In this document: positions 12,673 through 24,832 of the stretch, one piece after another | How the letters are laid out: every line of letters starts with the position of its first letter | Position numbering within the stretch: position 1 is the stretch's first letter | NCBI GenBank assembly: GCA_000827265.1 | Contig: KN834827.1 | Span: forward strand, 114,545-178,544 | Source of the DNA: Collybiopsis luxurians FD-317 M1 | Taxonomy: Eukaryota > Basidiomycota > Agaricomycetes > Agaricales > Omphalotaceae | Length of the DNA: 64,000 nt | Direction of reading: 5' to 3' | Made by a program: the position numbers and the translations under genes | The notes under the pieces: model-generated | What the model saw: only the letters and a program-made list of their open reading frames with translations | What the model was told of the DNA's origin: nothing | The model's database searches: none

Positions 12673-14910
12673 CTAAAATTGGTATGGAATACATGCTGCA
12701 TGTCCAAAGACTTGCAAGAACGACGTTGTGTAGAAATTTGCCAGGGCATACTCCAAACGTTTAAGAAATGATTCAAAATCTGCGGCGCCGTCATCGTTCG
12801 GTAAATTCAACATAAGTAACTCCGGTTTTTGACCTTTCCAAGTGCGCATGACACGATGTAGGGCTCGCAGGTAGGGCCAACGTTCTGTCACAGTCGGATC
12901 ACCTAATCCCTTTGTAGCTACTCCGCGGTTCACGTAGCTTGCGGTACCTTCCCAGCAACCGTTTAGAATGGATCGTCGCTCAGCTGCAGTGAAATTACTT
13001 TCGTCGAGGTGTTTGTCGAGAGTAATCAGATCGTTATGGAAGCCAAGCTCCTGTAACTCCCATATGATAGCCCGACCAACATCTGCACGCAAATCCTCCG
13101 TCGGCGAAAGACAAGCGTTATTCCAAAAAACAGGTCATACTGACATGTCCTCGCTGGCAGAATCGGAAGTATTACAAAGTCGGTTGAGAAGGCCGCGCAT
13201 ATCGTTGCGGCGTTGACCTGCCGCAGTTGGAACATCCGCATCTCCGGATCTCCAGGCGGCGACCTCCAGCAGACAACGCCATTGTTTACTGGTGAGACAG
13301 AGCGGGGTTCCGTTGAGCTGCGTGAGAATCAAATCCCATATTCTCAGCCAGCCGTGGAAAAGAAGTCGCACAGTTTCCATTTTTGCAGGGGAGATGATAT
13401 TTCGTACCGGAGGAAGCCAAAAGCCAGGATTGACACCTGAAGGGGCTCGAAGTGCTTGATTATGTTGCGATAGCAACCGTAATGCCTGTGCCCAGTGTGG
13501 CAGAGGCGTCGGCATGTAAATGCTATTCGGGACGAGGAAAGTATTGCTCATTAGGGGATGTTTCAGTTTAGCTCTCACATCTATGAATTTAATGATGAGT
13601 ATTCATTCCCTGTAATGAATCTTACTACTTACATGGTGAAAATTTATGGTCCTCTACCTTCAGCATTTTTTGCCGGCCATTGGGCAAATTAGAAGAGTTG
13701 GATATAGGAGTAGGAAGTCCCAAGAGCATCGCAGGATCTTTAGCCAAAGAATCGAGATATGCCACCATTTTCCGGTAACGGTCAGGCTTGTTTGGAAGGC
13801 CTTCGTAAACAATTTTATGAGGAGGCGTAGCATCCGCACAGTCCACAACAAACCCGTCTGGCCGGAGCAACTGTTGAGAGTAGTTTTCTTGAATCAGGGT
13901 CGCGATGGAGTCGATACGGGGATGCGGCATGGTTTTTGCTAGACAAACATACCATACAGGAATACCGGCATAGAAAAGGAAATCTAGATCATCCAAGCTT
14001 TCAGTGAATGCGCCGATAGTCTGCACCAAGGGCTGCCGAATGTGACTAATGCCATTTTTCACCTGTTGCCGCCACTCGTCTCCCACCCAGCGCGAGCGAG
14101 CATCCAATTCCAACAATGTGCGCTGGATCTGTGAAACTAAGGCAAATAGTTTCTCTACGGGTCCGGGGAGATCCAAACGATGCAACAGCTTCCTTAAGGT
14201 GAATTCTAGTGATGAGAGATATGCGTCGGTCACGCCGACCGGGGTGTTCTTCAAGACCTGATAAGAGAGTGTCTCGAGCCCCACCCAGAAATCCTGCTCC
14301 AAATTTCCCAAATCCAGATCTTCATTTATGACACAAAAGTGGTCGTGCTTGGGAGTAACCCATGCGTAGTAGAAGTCGTGGTCGGGATTTTCGGTAGGAG
14401 AGAGCATTAGAGCGAGATGGGCGGACTCCGAGCTGAAAGGCTGAGGGAAGTACATGGGGTCGTCAATGCCAAAATGGTAATTACGCCGAAGACGGACACG
14501 GGACAGCTTGGGAGGAGCGAAAAGATAGTTTGCATTCGGAGTCAAAGTCAAAATATCGCCTGGGCTAATGTTGCCGACCTTTGCATCGAACGGACCACGT
14601 TGATCTGCTCGTCTTCAGTCCATATTATACCAATAACACTGAAAAACTACCTTCATTTGCTGTTGTAGCAAAACGGGTGAGAATACTGGGGTCCTTTTGG
14701 ACATTCTCGAAAGTTAGAGGGAATGTGCGGGACTTTTCCGTTATTAAATCCTGCAAATAGCAGGTCAATGTAAGTCAAAGAAAATGATTAAGCCATACCA
14801 TGGTGAGAACGCACACTGCACCGTTGCCTGTCCTAACACAAATCTCATAAGCCTCCCCCTCCCACTTCCAAAACTGATCAAAACAGGTTCCGGACAAAGT
14901 CGAGCACAAC
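12673..14910 (-). CDS. L2: unrecognised large protein, cassette gene (one in-frame TGA)
   Basis: This is a multi-exon minus-strand gene ending at a TAG at 12673-12675. Resolved exons cover 14551-13625 and 13580-12673; a short intron lies at about 13582-13623, and further 5' exons extend to about 14910 with the true start unresolved. Conserved segments against the right copy include 'FENVQKDPS', 'GDILTLTPN', 'YYAW.TP...HFCVIN', 'SKQWRCLLEVA' and 'IIWELQELGF'. The C-terminal part (WELQEL ... GCWEGTASYV ... YLRALH.VM..W ... FGHAACIPY) resembles a lineage-expanded Agaricomycete family that I know only from uncharacterised proteins, so no function is offered. An in-frame TGA at 13135-13137 lies where the right copy reads CAA; homology continues through it without an indel, although a small intron starting GTATGA there cannot be excluded. 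It is neighboured by the satellite downstream and L1 upstream, same strand. Confidence 0.65.
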
Positions 14911-15211
14911 TGAAGAAAAAGAGCGCTGCCGTTGTCCAGGATAAACTTTTTAAAAAAAGGTTTTTACAGTGAAGAAAAATTAAGCAGCGAGTAGAAAGCA
15001 GAAAACGAGTAAGCGCTCGTCGGGCGAATCAGGCAGCCCGATTGCTCCGAAGTTCTATCGCAAATCGCAACTGCAAGCCTTTGCAAATCAGCATCCTCCT
15101 CTGTTCAATAGTACAACGTGAATGTAGATAGCAAAATTTGTAATACATGTTGATTTAATTGGAAATGGACATTTCCCCATATTGCTGAGTAAATCGGACC
15201 TTCAACTTGAC

Positions 15212-18200
15212 TCATGTGCGGAGCGATTCTCTGACCTTTTTCTCCGCCTCCTCCTTCCCTTGAACGACAGCCAGGCGAGCTTGAAGCCTATGAATCAAGG
15301 CTTGTAATCTGATACTTTCTGGCCGGTCCACTACGTAGTGACCCCGTTCGTCCTTCTCCTTGGTCCAGATATCGTCTAAACACCATGTCGTAACCTCTTG
15401 CACTTGCCCAAGAACCAGTTCACAAAGACGTGGATGCAGATATTGGGTATTCCAACCCTCGCTGCCCCAGCCTGGCTCGCCGTTCCTTGTTTTAGACTCA
15501 ATCTTCCCAGTTTTAAATAGGAAAAATTTGAAGATTGCCCTCTCCCAATGGCAACCGCAGTGCAAGGCCCCCTCTTCGAGCTGCTGACCAGCTTTTTTTG
15601 GTTGGTAAGGTACACCTGTGACATTCCATGGCCTTGGTGTGCCTGACCAATCATTCTGCTTCCCGTTTTGAGTATTAGCGTGTTGAAGGCATCGGATGTG
15701 TCCGTGTGTCGTTGTTAAAATTTCCCTAGAGAGCTCAGGGCAAATGCTTGCACATTCCGGTACAAAGAAGTCGACCGTGCGCAAAAGGTATTTGATATCA
15801 CGAGAGAACTTCTCGCTGCTTGTGAGGAAGGCATTTATCTCCTCCCGGGCCTGGTCTGTCGATACACCAGTTAGATAGAGAATGATTGACTTCAAGTTGA
15901 CTCACTAATTGTATCGCTATCTTGGGCTAATCTTCTGCATCTTTCATCTAGGAGGCATATGGTTGATTAAAAATTTATGATAATCGGCTATGGGACTCAC
16001 ATTCGTGTTCGTTGTCCTTTTTCTTTTTATCAACTCATCGCTTTTTCCCAATGAAGTCGGTAGCACTTTCATTTCTGTCATCCTCTGGATTTACAAAATC
16101 TTTCTCATGGAATTCACCGAGGTCTTGTATCTCGGATTTAGTCACTGCACCTTTGTCAAAAAACATCAGTCCATCGTTGGTAATATGAATAAATTAACGG
16201 ACCTCGCTTGCGCTTGGATTGAGGGGGTGAGGCAGCTAAAGCACTCTGCCCTTGTTGAGGATTGACTGCAGCCTGAGTGATTTGACCCGTAGTATCATCT
16301 TGAGAAACGGAGCTGTATCGCCCTTCTGTGATGTTGGGTTGGTCACTGGTGCTCTGACCTGAAGCATCTCCTACTTCCAACATTTTCACATCCCCTGTGT
16401 CCGCTTCAGGAGCTGGAGGAAGTTGATTCCCGTTGAAATCGATCAACGTTAACCCCATCTGTGCAGCTGTCCTCAACAATTCTTGAAGTTTATTCGAGGA
16501 TGGGCTTTGATCTGACTCATCTGAGAGCACGGCAGGAAGGGAGGGGACTGCTGAAGACAACGACGATGTTTCGACACAGTTATCCCTGTCTTGTTGAGCT
16601 GGGTTATAGGATACAGATGTAAAATTGTCCAATGGGAGTGGCTTTGAAGGAGTTTTTGGTACAACCACGTCAAAGTTGTTTTGAGTAGATGGGCCGGGGG
16701 GCAGCGGTGCTGAAGAGGGATGGGATGGGGGCATGGAGCAATCAGCAGGTGGGACATCAGGGTTGCCAGAGGGCATCTTGGAGATTGCGAGGGGTGGTAA
16801 GAAGTCGTTCTTCAAGGCGGGAGAAAATTGGGTCAGACCATTTTCAGGTGTATCTGGGAGAACAGCCGTAGACTGTGAGATACTCGCAGTTTGATCCCCT
16901 CGCAAGGAGACAGAAGAGAGAGTAGAAGGGTCGAAAGTGACGTTCTGGGATAAACCCGTACCCTCAAAAGATGCAATGGGATGAGGGGCAAGAGAAGGAG
17001 AAGGTTGAGATTCGAGGGCAATGAATGCTGATGTAGACAGTTTTCCTTCCATAAGGGCCCCTCCAGCGGTATTTGTAGTGGAAGAATCCGAGGCAACGCT
17101 TGAAATTTGGCCCTCCTGTACGAAGCTAAGATTATGGGGGGGGAATGTCCCGCTTTGGGATCCGGGGTCAATATTTTCCGAGATAGGCTTCGTTTTCTGG
17201 TCTTGGGTACTGATAGAGCCCGGAGTTACACCTGAATCAAGACTTTTTGAGCTCCTTGAGTTCCAATATCTGAAATATCGCCAACCTAGCATCAGGCTTT
17301 TGGCCCCCTCTGATAATCCTATGCCTGAGGGAATACCAGTTGCCTGAATCGGCGTCATAGCTAAAAGGATATAACTTGACTTGGAATTTTTGCGTAATAA
17401 AGAAGCTGGACTTACGAGTGGGACATCTGCCCATAGCTGTGTCAAGGATCTCTCCAACCTGCTCCCCAAGTTCTAGCAACGACGAGCTGTTTTTTCCGGA
17501 CCGGCTCTGCCCAGGGGTGTCAACTTGAACCACAGCAGGTGGAAGCCTCTGTAAGGAGACAGCTGACGGGTCTGACTGCCTTTGGACTTGGCTGTTAATG
17601 TTCAGGATAGACAACTGCTGGCCTTGTACTGTACGGACTCATATTAGAGCTGCTGACAATCCAGGAAGTAAGACATACACTGGGCCTTTGACAGCGAGGT
17701 GAGGTCGGTATCATCATCTCCGCTTCCTGAATTGCGGGGTGATTCACAGCGAGAAAAATTTTACATACACCTGACACTCACCGTCAACATCCGACAAGTC
17801 TGAAGGCGAGCTTGGATTATTGTGGCTGGGAGCGACTTGGCTTACATTTCCTTGCATCTCAGAATTATCTACGAGCGAAGGTCAGAAATTAGAGTTACAG
17901 CTGGTGCGCGGGAATTTTCACTTACCAGTCCTAGAGATCTGGCCTTCTTGTCCTGCGGAGGAGATGCCCTCACCGCCTCGAGAAAATTCTTGCTTAAGCA
18001 TCTGCAGTCTCTCCTGGCGAGTGCTGATGCTACGCTTGATTTGCTTCACGTTATTACGCCTGACTGTAGCCAGCTTTTGCATTTGGATTTGGATTTGCAA
18101 TTCGAGCCTTGCTATCTCTTGCTCAATGGTGAGCTGTTTACTTTTGTTGATGATTGGAGCTGCGAAGGTGGAGGGTAAGCTTTAGATTGCCAAAGAAGAG

Positions 18201-18225
18201 CAACATAGAATAACATACGTGTCAT
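15212..18225 (-). CDS. L1: coiled-coil, Ser/Pro-rich protein with conserved C-terminal domain
   Basis: The start is an ATG at 18225, in a two-codon-plus first exon spliced across about 60 bp; the right copy starts the same way at 61139. Order from the N terminus: a coiled-coil segment rich in Gln/Lys/Arg (about 18150-17940, 'QMQKLATVRRNNVKQIK'), a linker, a helix ('ELGEQVGEILDTAMGRCP'), a 'LSEGAKSLMLGWRYFRYW' motif, about 330 residues rich in Ser/Pro/Thr (likely disordered), a conserved 'AAQMGLTLIDF' motif, a basic KRKR stretch, then a conserved C-terminal domain (15895-15212) with 'FSRDIKYLLRTVDFFVPEC', 'NDWSGTPRPWNVTG' and 'HCGCHWE'. It terminates in a charged helix. No known family is recognised. 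The basic stretch and coiled coil suggest a nuclear, oligomeric protein, which is inference. The left copy appears open throughout. Confidence 0.65.
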
Positions 18226-19223
18226 AACGGAAGAATCTGCAGCAGAAAATAATGGCTTAAAAATATTTCTACAATGACTGAGTTCGAGGCTTTTGTACTA
18301 CAGTTAAGTCCCATTTTTGGAAAGGTTCAGAGATTGAAGATCTGAGTAAACAAATGGCCATTCAGCCAGGATAACATTCTCGGTGCAAATTTCACCGCTT
18401 CATGCTCGCGCGTTCAAATTCATTATTCATCTCCTCAGATCGGGTTACAATCTTTACATTCAAGAATTTACCGACGCATTTTTCTGCAGCCATGCATGTA
18501 TGAATGTACATCTGTTCAACCCTGCAACATACCGAGTCCATGGCATGCCATCTCGAAATAGCGGAGGTTCTTTTTCAGCCTTCAGTGTCTGTTTGAATAG
18601 TCATTTACACGCTGTCAGCCGGAAGGAAATAGGTCGGAAAGTCAGGGCTCACAGTTTACGAAGGGCTTGGTAAGTAATCGATTAGACCTCCGAACCCAAT
18701 GGGAGGTCGGAGAACCAATGACCTTATTGGCTTCCTGTGGCAATTTGGCTCTGCGTATGATAGGACGATCTCCGTTTCGATTTAAATTGCGCTGGGTTTT
18801 TCTCTTTCTCTGAGCTTTCGGCATTTTGTTGAATAAGGATTTAGCTGGATTTGGGTGCTGAGGAGCGGTGGGGTGATTAAGGCTAGTTCGTATTTTTCCT
18901 GGTCTTTTATGTCCTACAGGAAGATTATTCAATATATCTGAATCTGGAGTGATTTCTTATATTCGAGTAGATATTCACATAACAATTATCCTACAAGATT
19001 TTTGACTAAAATCCCTGTGACTTGGACTGTTTACAGTGAAAAATCACCATAGAGTGCGAGTTTCTCGCAAGCAAAGGGGATATCTATCAAAAATGGACAA
19101 TAGTTGCACGAGAACGGTCTTGTTTCTCTTGTGGCAGGTGGTCGCCAAGTCCACCAGCCATCTGTCATTGTGTCTGGAGACAGATTTCAGTCAGGACAAA
19201 AATGCACGATTGAACAACATCAC
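18226..19223. other. Intergenic region between L1 and L3
   Basis: No gene is firmly supported. A 96-codon minus-strand frame at 18642-18932 is very basic in its middle ('KAQRKRKTQRN') and could be a small exon, but I could not identify a counterpart in the right block (61.15-62.03 kb), which argues against it. Confidence 0.35.
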
Positions 19224-20315
19224 TTACTCTTGGGCTATTTCCCGATAACTATCTAGAATGATACTAACGAATCGAGCCATACAGTACTCACATTGGAGAA
19301 ACCCACAATCAGTCATTCGATACATAATTTGAAATCGCGCAGCTGTATACACCACAGACCAGCCATGAAGGGGAAGAAACGTTGTTAAGCTCTTCTCATC
19401 GTTTGTTGTGGCTGGGGATAAGCGCCATTTCCACATTGACCCATCGCCAAATTGATGAGGTCCGGGTAAAAACTCCTTTCCTGGTGCTCCTGAGAAGTGC
19501 GAGACGTCCACTCCAAGAAAACCACGTTGGCCACCGGTAATGAAGTTGAATCCTTTATGTGTGATGATTGGGGCTTGTTCTTGGCTGTCGAAAGTCGAGG
19601 ACGGAAAGATAGACCAAGCATCGGTGGCAGATATGAGGTTGTGCACCAATGCTGTGAATGCAACATTCGTTAGAAATTTGGCTTCCAGTTATTGAAATAT
19701 GCTTACTGGATTCTTGCTCGAAGACGGCATTCAAAATGCCATGAGTGGCGCCAAACACACGAATAAGGACTTCACTATTTTTAAAACAGTAGAGGAATGA
19801 CCCTTCCGAACTACTATGAGCTTGAGGATAATTCAACTCAAAAGCCTTTTGGAAGTACAGTCGATGGTCGGCAACCGGTTTCCACTGGACAGAACAATAT
19901 TGAAATCCCATAGGACGTAGAACGTTTGCAATATCCGGGACGAGATGGTGATCGACAAAGATATCGAGGGGACATATAGCGGGAGCCAAAAGGGCGGAAC
20001 CTTGTAGAAAAAGGTAAGACCAAACTCCAGATATTATAGCGCCCAGGCGGTGCTGGTGTTTTCGGAATTGATAGACCCGCGCAGCTGTGCCGAAGTATGC
20101 AACTAAAGCGATGTCGATGTCCAGTTTTCGAGCCATAAAGTCGTCGACGAGAATTCGCATTCCCTGAGAGACTCGACGAAGCCTCATCAGGTCTCCGTTT
20201 CTGAGCATACGGAATAAATTTGCCAATGCATCCTCGCATTTGGGCCTGGATTTATTGTAGTTGAGGGAGGCATTTCGTTATTTGCAACCACTAGGGCCTT
20301 GGAATCGTCCAGCAT
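19224..20315 (-). CDS. L3: F-box-like protein, cassette gene
   Basis: The N-terminal 'ALANLFRMLRNGDLMRLRRVSQGMRILVDDF' region (about 20240-20140) has the leucine spacing of an F-box, the SKP1-binding motif of SCF ubiquitin ligases. It is followed by a domain common in fungal F-box proteins ('AIISGVWSYLF', 'CPLDIFVDHHLV', 'ANVLRPMGFQYC'). One intron (about 19650-19707) is supported by identical placement in the right copy; the second exon runs to a TAA at 19224. The likely ATG at 20315 corresponds to the right copy's 63129. However, the left copy is 1 nt shorter near 20235, so the ATG frame does not join the F-box frame. Either this copy is frameshifted or it starts elsewhere. It faces L4 across about 340 bp. 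Confidence 0.65.
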
Positions 20316-20654
20316 GACGAAGATGTGCTCTTGTCGTGCGAAGGAGCTAGTCTTTATATCTCCAAGAGTACAGTGAGGACATATAGTTTGTCAAACAATA
20401 TGAACTACGGCTTTTGCTTAGGCAATCTGTATTTAGATGCTGGTCATGTAAAAATCGATTAGGGCTTACCAGCAAAATAGTTTTTGACTCGATTTCCATT
20501 TAAATTTGATTGAATCTTGACTCACTGAATTGAAATGAAACCTGCTCTGCCGATAAGCCGTCTGAATTTTTTTTTGTGCATATCACTGCCCTGAATATCC
20601 ACTAAAAGTACTTAGCCCTCCTGGCCCCTACGGATGTCTCCAAGGTCACCTCAC

Positions 20655-21772
20655 ATGAGCTCCACTAAGCATTCGCGCTATTATGCGAAGTAAGCTCGTT
20701 CTCTCTATGGCTGGTATTCAATGACTTACTTCCTGTATGATTGAATAGACATCGGTTGAGGCGTCAAGCTCAGTCCAGAGAGTATAAGCGGAAATCTACT
20801 CGCACCACCCTGGTCCTTAACCAGCACTCATCTCCTCCTGAGTTCCAGAGGATGTCCAAAACCTCCACAGAGCTACCCCAATTGCATTCATCCAAAGAGA
20901 CCAAGCACACATGCTATTATGCAAAGTAAGCCTAATCTTTCTATAGCAAGTATTCAGTAACTCACTTCCTGTTCGAATTCAGGCATCGGCTAGAACGTCA
21001 GGCTCAGTCGAAGGAGTACAAACGTAATTTCATGGCTACCAGCAGGCTACAGTCAAAAGAGACTCCCCTCAATCCGGCCCCGTCTTCAACGGTTCGAGCT
21101 GGAGACCTGCTCGTTCCCATTTACCAAGAGTTTTTTTCCCTTCGTAACAGTATAGATGATTGGCTGGACCGGGCGGTACCACAGTTCCCATTCCGGAGAG
21201 CGGATTTTGCAGAGAAGTTCTCCACACATCTTCATTCAGGCGCATCCCTTTCCAGTGAATTGCATAGGTTCCTCGATCGATATACCAATCACTTCACAAC
21301 TTTCGACGACCTTGATGTTTGGCGGTTCTCGAAAAGCATCTGCGCTATGCAGCAGGCTCTCGGATGTGGAAGGGCAAGACTGGTGTTTCAAATTGCACCT
21401 CATATTGAAATACCTCCACCGAGTTGGGGTGGTATAGTATTCTGGGCTCCTCGCAATTCCAAGCCATCCACAGATACCCTTTACCACAGGGTGACAAAAC
21501 TCCGCACCAGAACTAACCGCCTAATCAGAATCACACAAAAAATGCAGCGTTACAGCGGTAATCTGGTTTGGAGGTATGAAGAGGTTGAAAAGTGTTTTGA
21601 CTCTGGGCGAAATCTATATCTGGACTGGTATACTATGCTTGACGACCTAGACGAAGATCCAGAAGCAATGGAATTACTGATATTTTTGAAGGAAATTTCA
21701 CGTACCTCATATGAATTAGGGCAAACGTTAGAGTATCTAACTTACATTCTTCAGAACCTGCCCAAAAAGTAG
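20655..21772 (+). CDS. L4: unrecognised 333-residue protein with duplicated basic motif
   Basis: Three exons: 20655-20689, 20749-20925 and 20983-21772, with 57-59 bp GT-AG introns; frames join perfectly (334 codons with stop). The N terminus carries two copies of a basic motif, YYAK-H-R-L-x-R-Q-A-Q-S-x-E-Y-K-R, each split by an intron at the same place (after YYA, within the Lys codon). The C-terminal part has 'LRNSIDDWLDRAVPQFP', 'GASLSSELHRFLDRY', 'AMQQALGCGRARLVFQIAP' and 'PPSWGG' and ends in long predicted helices. The right copy (63379 onward) has one basic motif and aligns through the rest. No family is recognised. The basic repeats could bind nucleic acid, which is inference. It is divergently placed to the F-box gene L3 and probably shares its promoter region (20316-20654). 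Confidence 0.75.
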
Positions 21773-21911
21773 TTACACGTCGATTACTTTCAAAGATTAT
21801 GAACTTCTCCCACAATTTAACTTCTCATGATTTCACTGCTAAAGAAGATGTATGAGAACTTCCTCGCTGCAGCGGACTAGCTACAAAATTCAAGATATGG
21901 TTGCCAACTTG

Positions 21912-22055
21912 AAGTCGCCAACCTTGAGTCGCCAACTTGGAGTCGCCAACCCTAAGTCGCCACTCTGGAGTCGCCAACCTTGAGTCGCCAACTTTGAGTC
22001 GCCAACTTTGAGTCGCTATCTGGGAGTCGCCAACTAGAGCCGCCAACCTCAGACG
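21912..22055. repeat. 14-bp minisatellite
   Basis: About ten tandem units of 14 bp with consensus AGTCGCCAACYTTG are visible; most keep AGTCGCC exactly and vary in the last five bases. It lies about 140 bp downstream of L4, near the right edge of the left duplicated block. Confidence 0.85.
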
Positions 22056-23799
22056 CAAACTTGGTGACCTGCCATCTGTACTCACTGATTATGGTCACGA
22101 CTCAAGACGACCTGCATCTTACCAGCTCTTATTATCCCCCAACTCAAGGACCAAAAATGAATCTGTATGCACGACCGAATAATCTACAAGTATTCGACTG
22201 GCAATGATTGGGAGATTGGACCAGTTTCCATTTATACAGCATTTGATTAATCCCTCTCTACTCCATCCATATTTGCTGCGAGGCGGATCGAAATAACTTA
22301 ACCTTGATCTGAAAGGTTTCTACCGAGTTTCCAATTGTACCAGGATTGTTCGAGAAGCTGGTCGTGAAAGGTCCATCTTGATCACTACAGAATTCACTGA
22401 TTGTAGTAAAGAAAATCTATTGCACAGCAGGTACAAAACTTACTCAGAATATGAGTTTTAGGAATCATTACAAAAGCCCGTCTGCTCCTACAGCAATAGC
22501 AAGGAGTTGGGTATCCGTCAAACTTTCCAGGTCGAGCAATGTATCGCTCCGCCAGTTATACTGCTAGTGTGAAAAGAAAACACCTAAGCTTAACAACAGA
22601 TGAAGTTCAGCAAGCTCGGAATAATTTACACTGCCTACCTAATGCAAAAAGGTGCCAGAATGCTTGACCATGGATGCAGCATCGTCTATCTTCATGCGAA
22701 CTAAAGTCATGGAACTCTAACTGGAACACCTATCATTGCAATTAGGAAAACAAGCGCCCACGAGGCACGCAGTACCGCCGACACTGCAAGTCCATCCGGT
22801 AAATGTATTTGGAAACAAAATTTTGACTCCGCGATCCCATCTTAGCCTAAGAAAAAAAATTTTTTTCTGGTCAATTTTGGGGTCTATTTCTTCAAATTTC
22901 GCCATCATGTTTCAAATTTTTTTTTTTGTTTTTCGCCTACCGAACACGCCCCATGTCATTAAATCACGGAAGAATAAAAAATCTATTGATATTCACTGCA
23001 CGTCCCAGTATCCTACATACAATTGGCCATGTTTCATGAACATGCCTTTCACCGCCTGAAAAGCCACTGAAGTGAAGTATATCTTCCGTGGCAAACGTGG
23101 GATTCCAAGCTAACATCGCATGAGCAAACCAATGAAAGAAGGGGGGGGGGGTTCAGAATAACCTATGCCAACTGGAACCACATACAATCTAACCTCGCTG
23201 TCACATCCCCGAAACATCCTACAATGACCATGGGTCCAGACTAATTATCGACACGTCATCCGCGGAACACAGGGGATCCCCAAGGTAGTATACTGTTGAA
23301 AAATAAGACGTACATAGCGCCCTGATCATAACGTTCTCCGAACATCCCGTCGCCGCCTTTCACCAGGTACTCTGACTCCTACTGACTCTGACATTAGCCA
23401 TGTCAAATATTGAATCTTGGCTGAAAAATGCCGAAGGTAAGTAAAAAGATACCCTGATTGTGTCGTCGTCTGTGTCCCTTATGATCGTCCGCCTCCACGA
23501 ATACCACGTACCTTGCCATGTCGTCGAAGATACCAATTTTGTCAGTGTTGAAAATGTCTATTCGGAGCGGGAAAAAATACATAAAGAATGAGTTACTAGT
23601 GAATCGGCCCTACCGTCCATTGACGACTGCATTGATGCTGTCAGTAGCATTACTCGAACCTGACTGGTCAATCACTTAGCAGTGAGATCCTCGCATTGAT
23701 TTTACAACATAGACAGCTTGGCCGAGAACGAAAGGAGATTAATGGTGAGGGCAGCGAGTATGCGCTGTCAGAGCTTTAAAGATACCAAAAGAGTTAAGG
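22056..23799. other. No gene recognised
   Basis: The longest frames (107 codons plus, 22736-23059; 63 minus) overlap each other and encode low-complexity Phe-rich sequence. An 11-base G run lies at about 23141-23151 and T/A runs at 22855-22930. I see no repeat shared with the rest of the window. Confidence 0.4.
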
Positions 23800-24350
23800 T
23801 CAGATCCTAGATGTACAACCACCAAACATATACATTACGCACCTGCAGTTCCCATACCTCCTACTCTGGACCAGAGTACAGAATTCATGTTGTCTCAAGC
23901 CAAATTAGGCCTGGGTAAGAGTCCACCAATGATGTTGAGCCACGGAGCCTTCGCAGAAGGGTTTCAAGCTATACAGCGGGGATCCAATTTCGCTTCATGA
24001 CCCATGTTTGGGACAGTTCTTCGAGAGTTGAGGGTCCAAAGTCCTGGTGCTTTCACAGACTGAGGGACGTGAAAGTCAGATCCTAGATGTATGTCCACCA
24101 AACGTATACATTACGCACCTGCAGTTCCCATACCTCCTCCTGTGGATCAGAGTACAGAGTTCATGTTATCTCAAGCCAAATTGGGCCTGGGTAAGAGTCC
24201 ACCAATGACGTTGAGCCACAGAGCCTTCGCAGAAGGGTTTCAAGCTATACAGCGGGGATCCAATGTCGTTTCGTAACCCGTGCTGGGGACAGTTCTTCGA
24301 GAGTTGAGGGTCCAAAGTCCTGGTGCTTTCACGGACTGAGGGACACTTGA
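23800..24350. repeat. Tandem duplication of a 276-bp unit
   Basis: The segment from about 23800 to 24072 recurs immediately at 24076-24350 with an offset of 276 bp and a small number of substitutions. The block 'gcacctgcagttcccata' occurs in both. It ends just upstream of the KDZ-linked genes. A 61-codon frame in the second unit is not maintained in the first and is not called. Confidence 0.85.
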
Positions 24351-24832
24351 GGGGCTCACAATTACTGAGCAAAAAATGGGAATCGAGGGGTCCTTCCACT
24401 CAAGGTGCCAACAAAGTTTCAGAACCAGCTGAATGTAGATATATTTACATGATATAGCACTACATAGCAGGCCCTAAGCCTTATACTACATAGCAGGGAT
24501 AAGATAAAGGCCAGTTGAAAGAGGAGGGGAAGGACAAATGAAGGCAAAGGAGGCGGAGAAGGTAATGGTTGAAATGAAAGAGAGACAAAAACATGTGATG
24601 TGAATCGGTCTGAATAGCTGAGCTGAATTTGTCCCTCAATGCATTTTGTAACTATGTAATACTTCATATTTCCAGTTTGAATAGCTGAGTCCGGACCGCA
24701 GTCCCCTCAATGCCCTTTGTATCCACTACTTACTATATCAGTTTCGTAAAAAAAGTAAGACCAACTATTTGTATTTTCATATTCCATGCTAGCGGTAAAC
24801 ATGATACAGACAACAGTATACTTTACGAAGAG

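Noticed and set aside
22850..23151. Long A/T runs and an 11-base G run as functional signals
   Set aside because: Simple homopolymers without any associated gene or structure; possibly assembly-sensitive.
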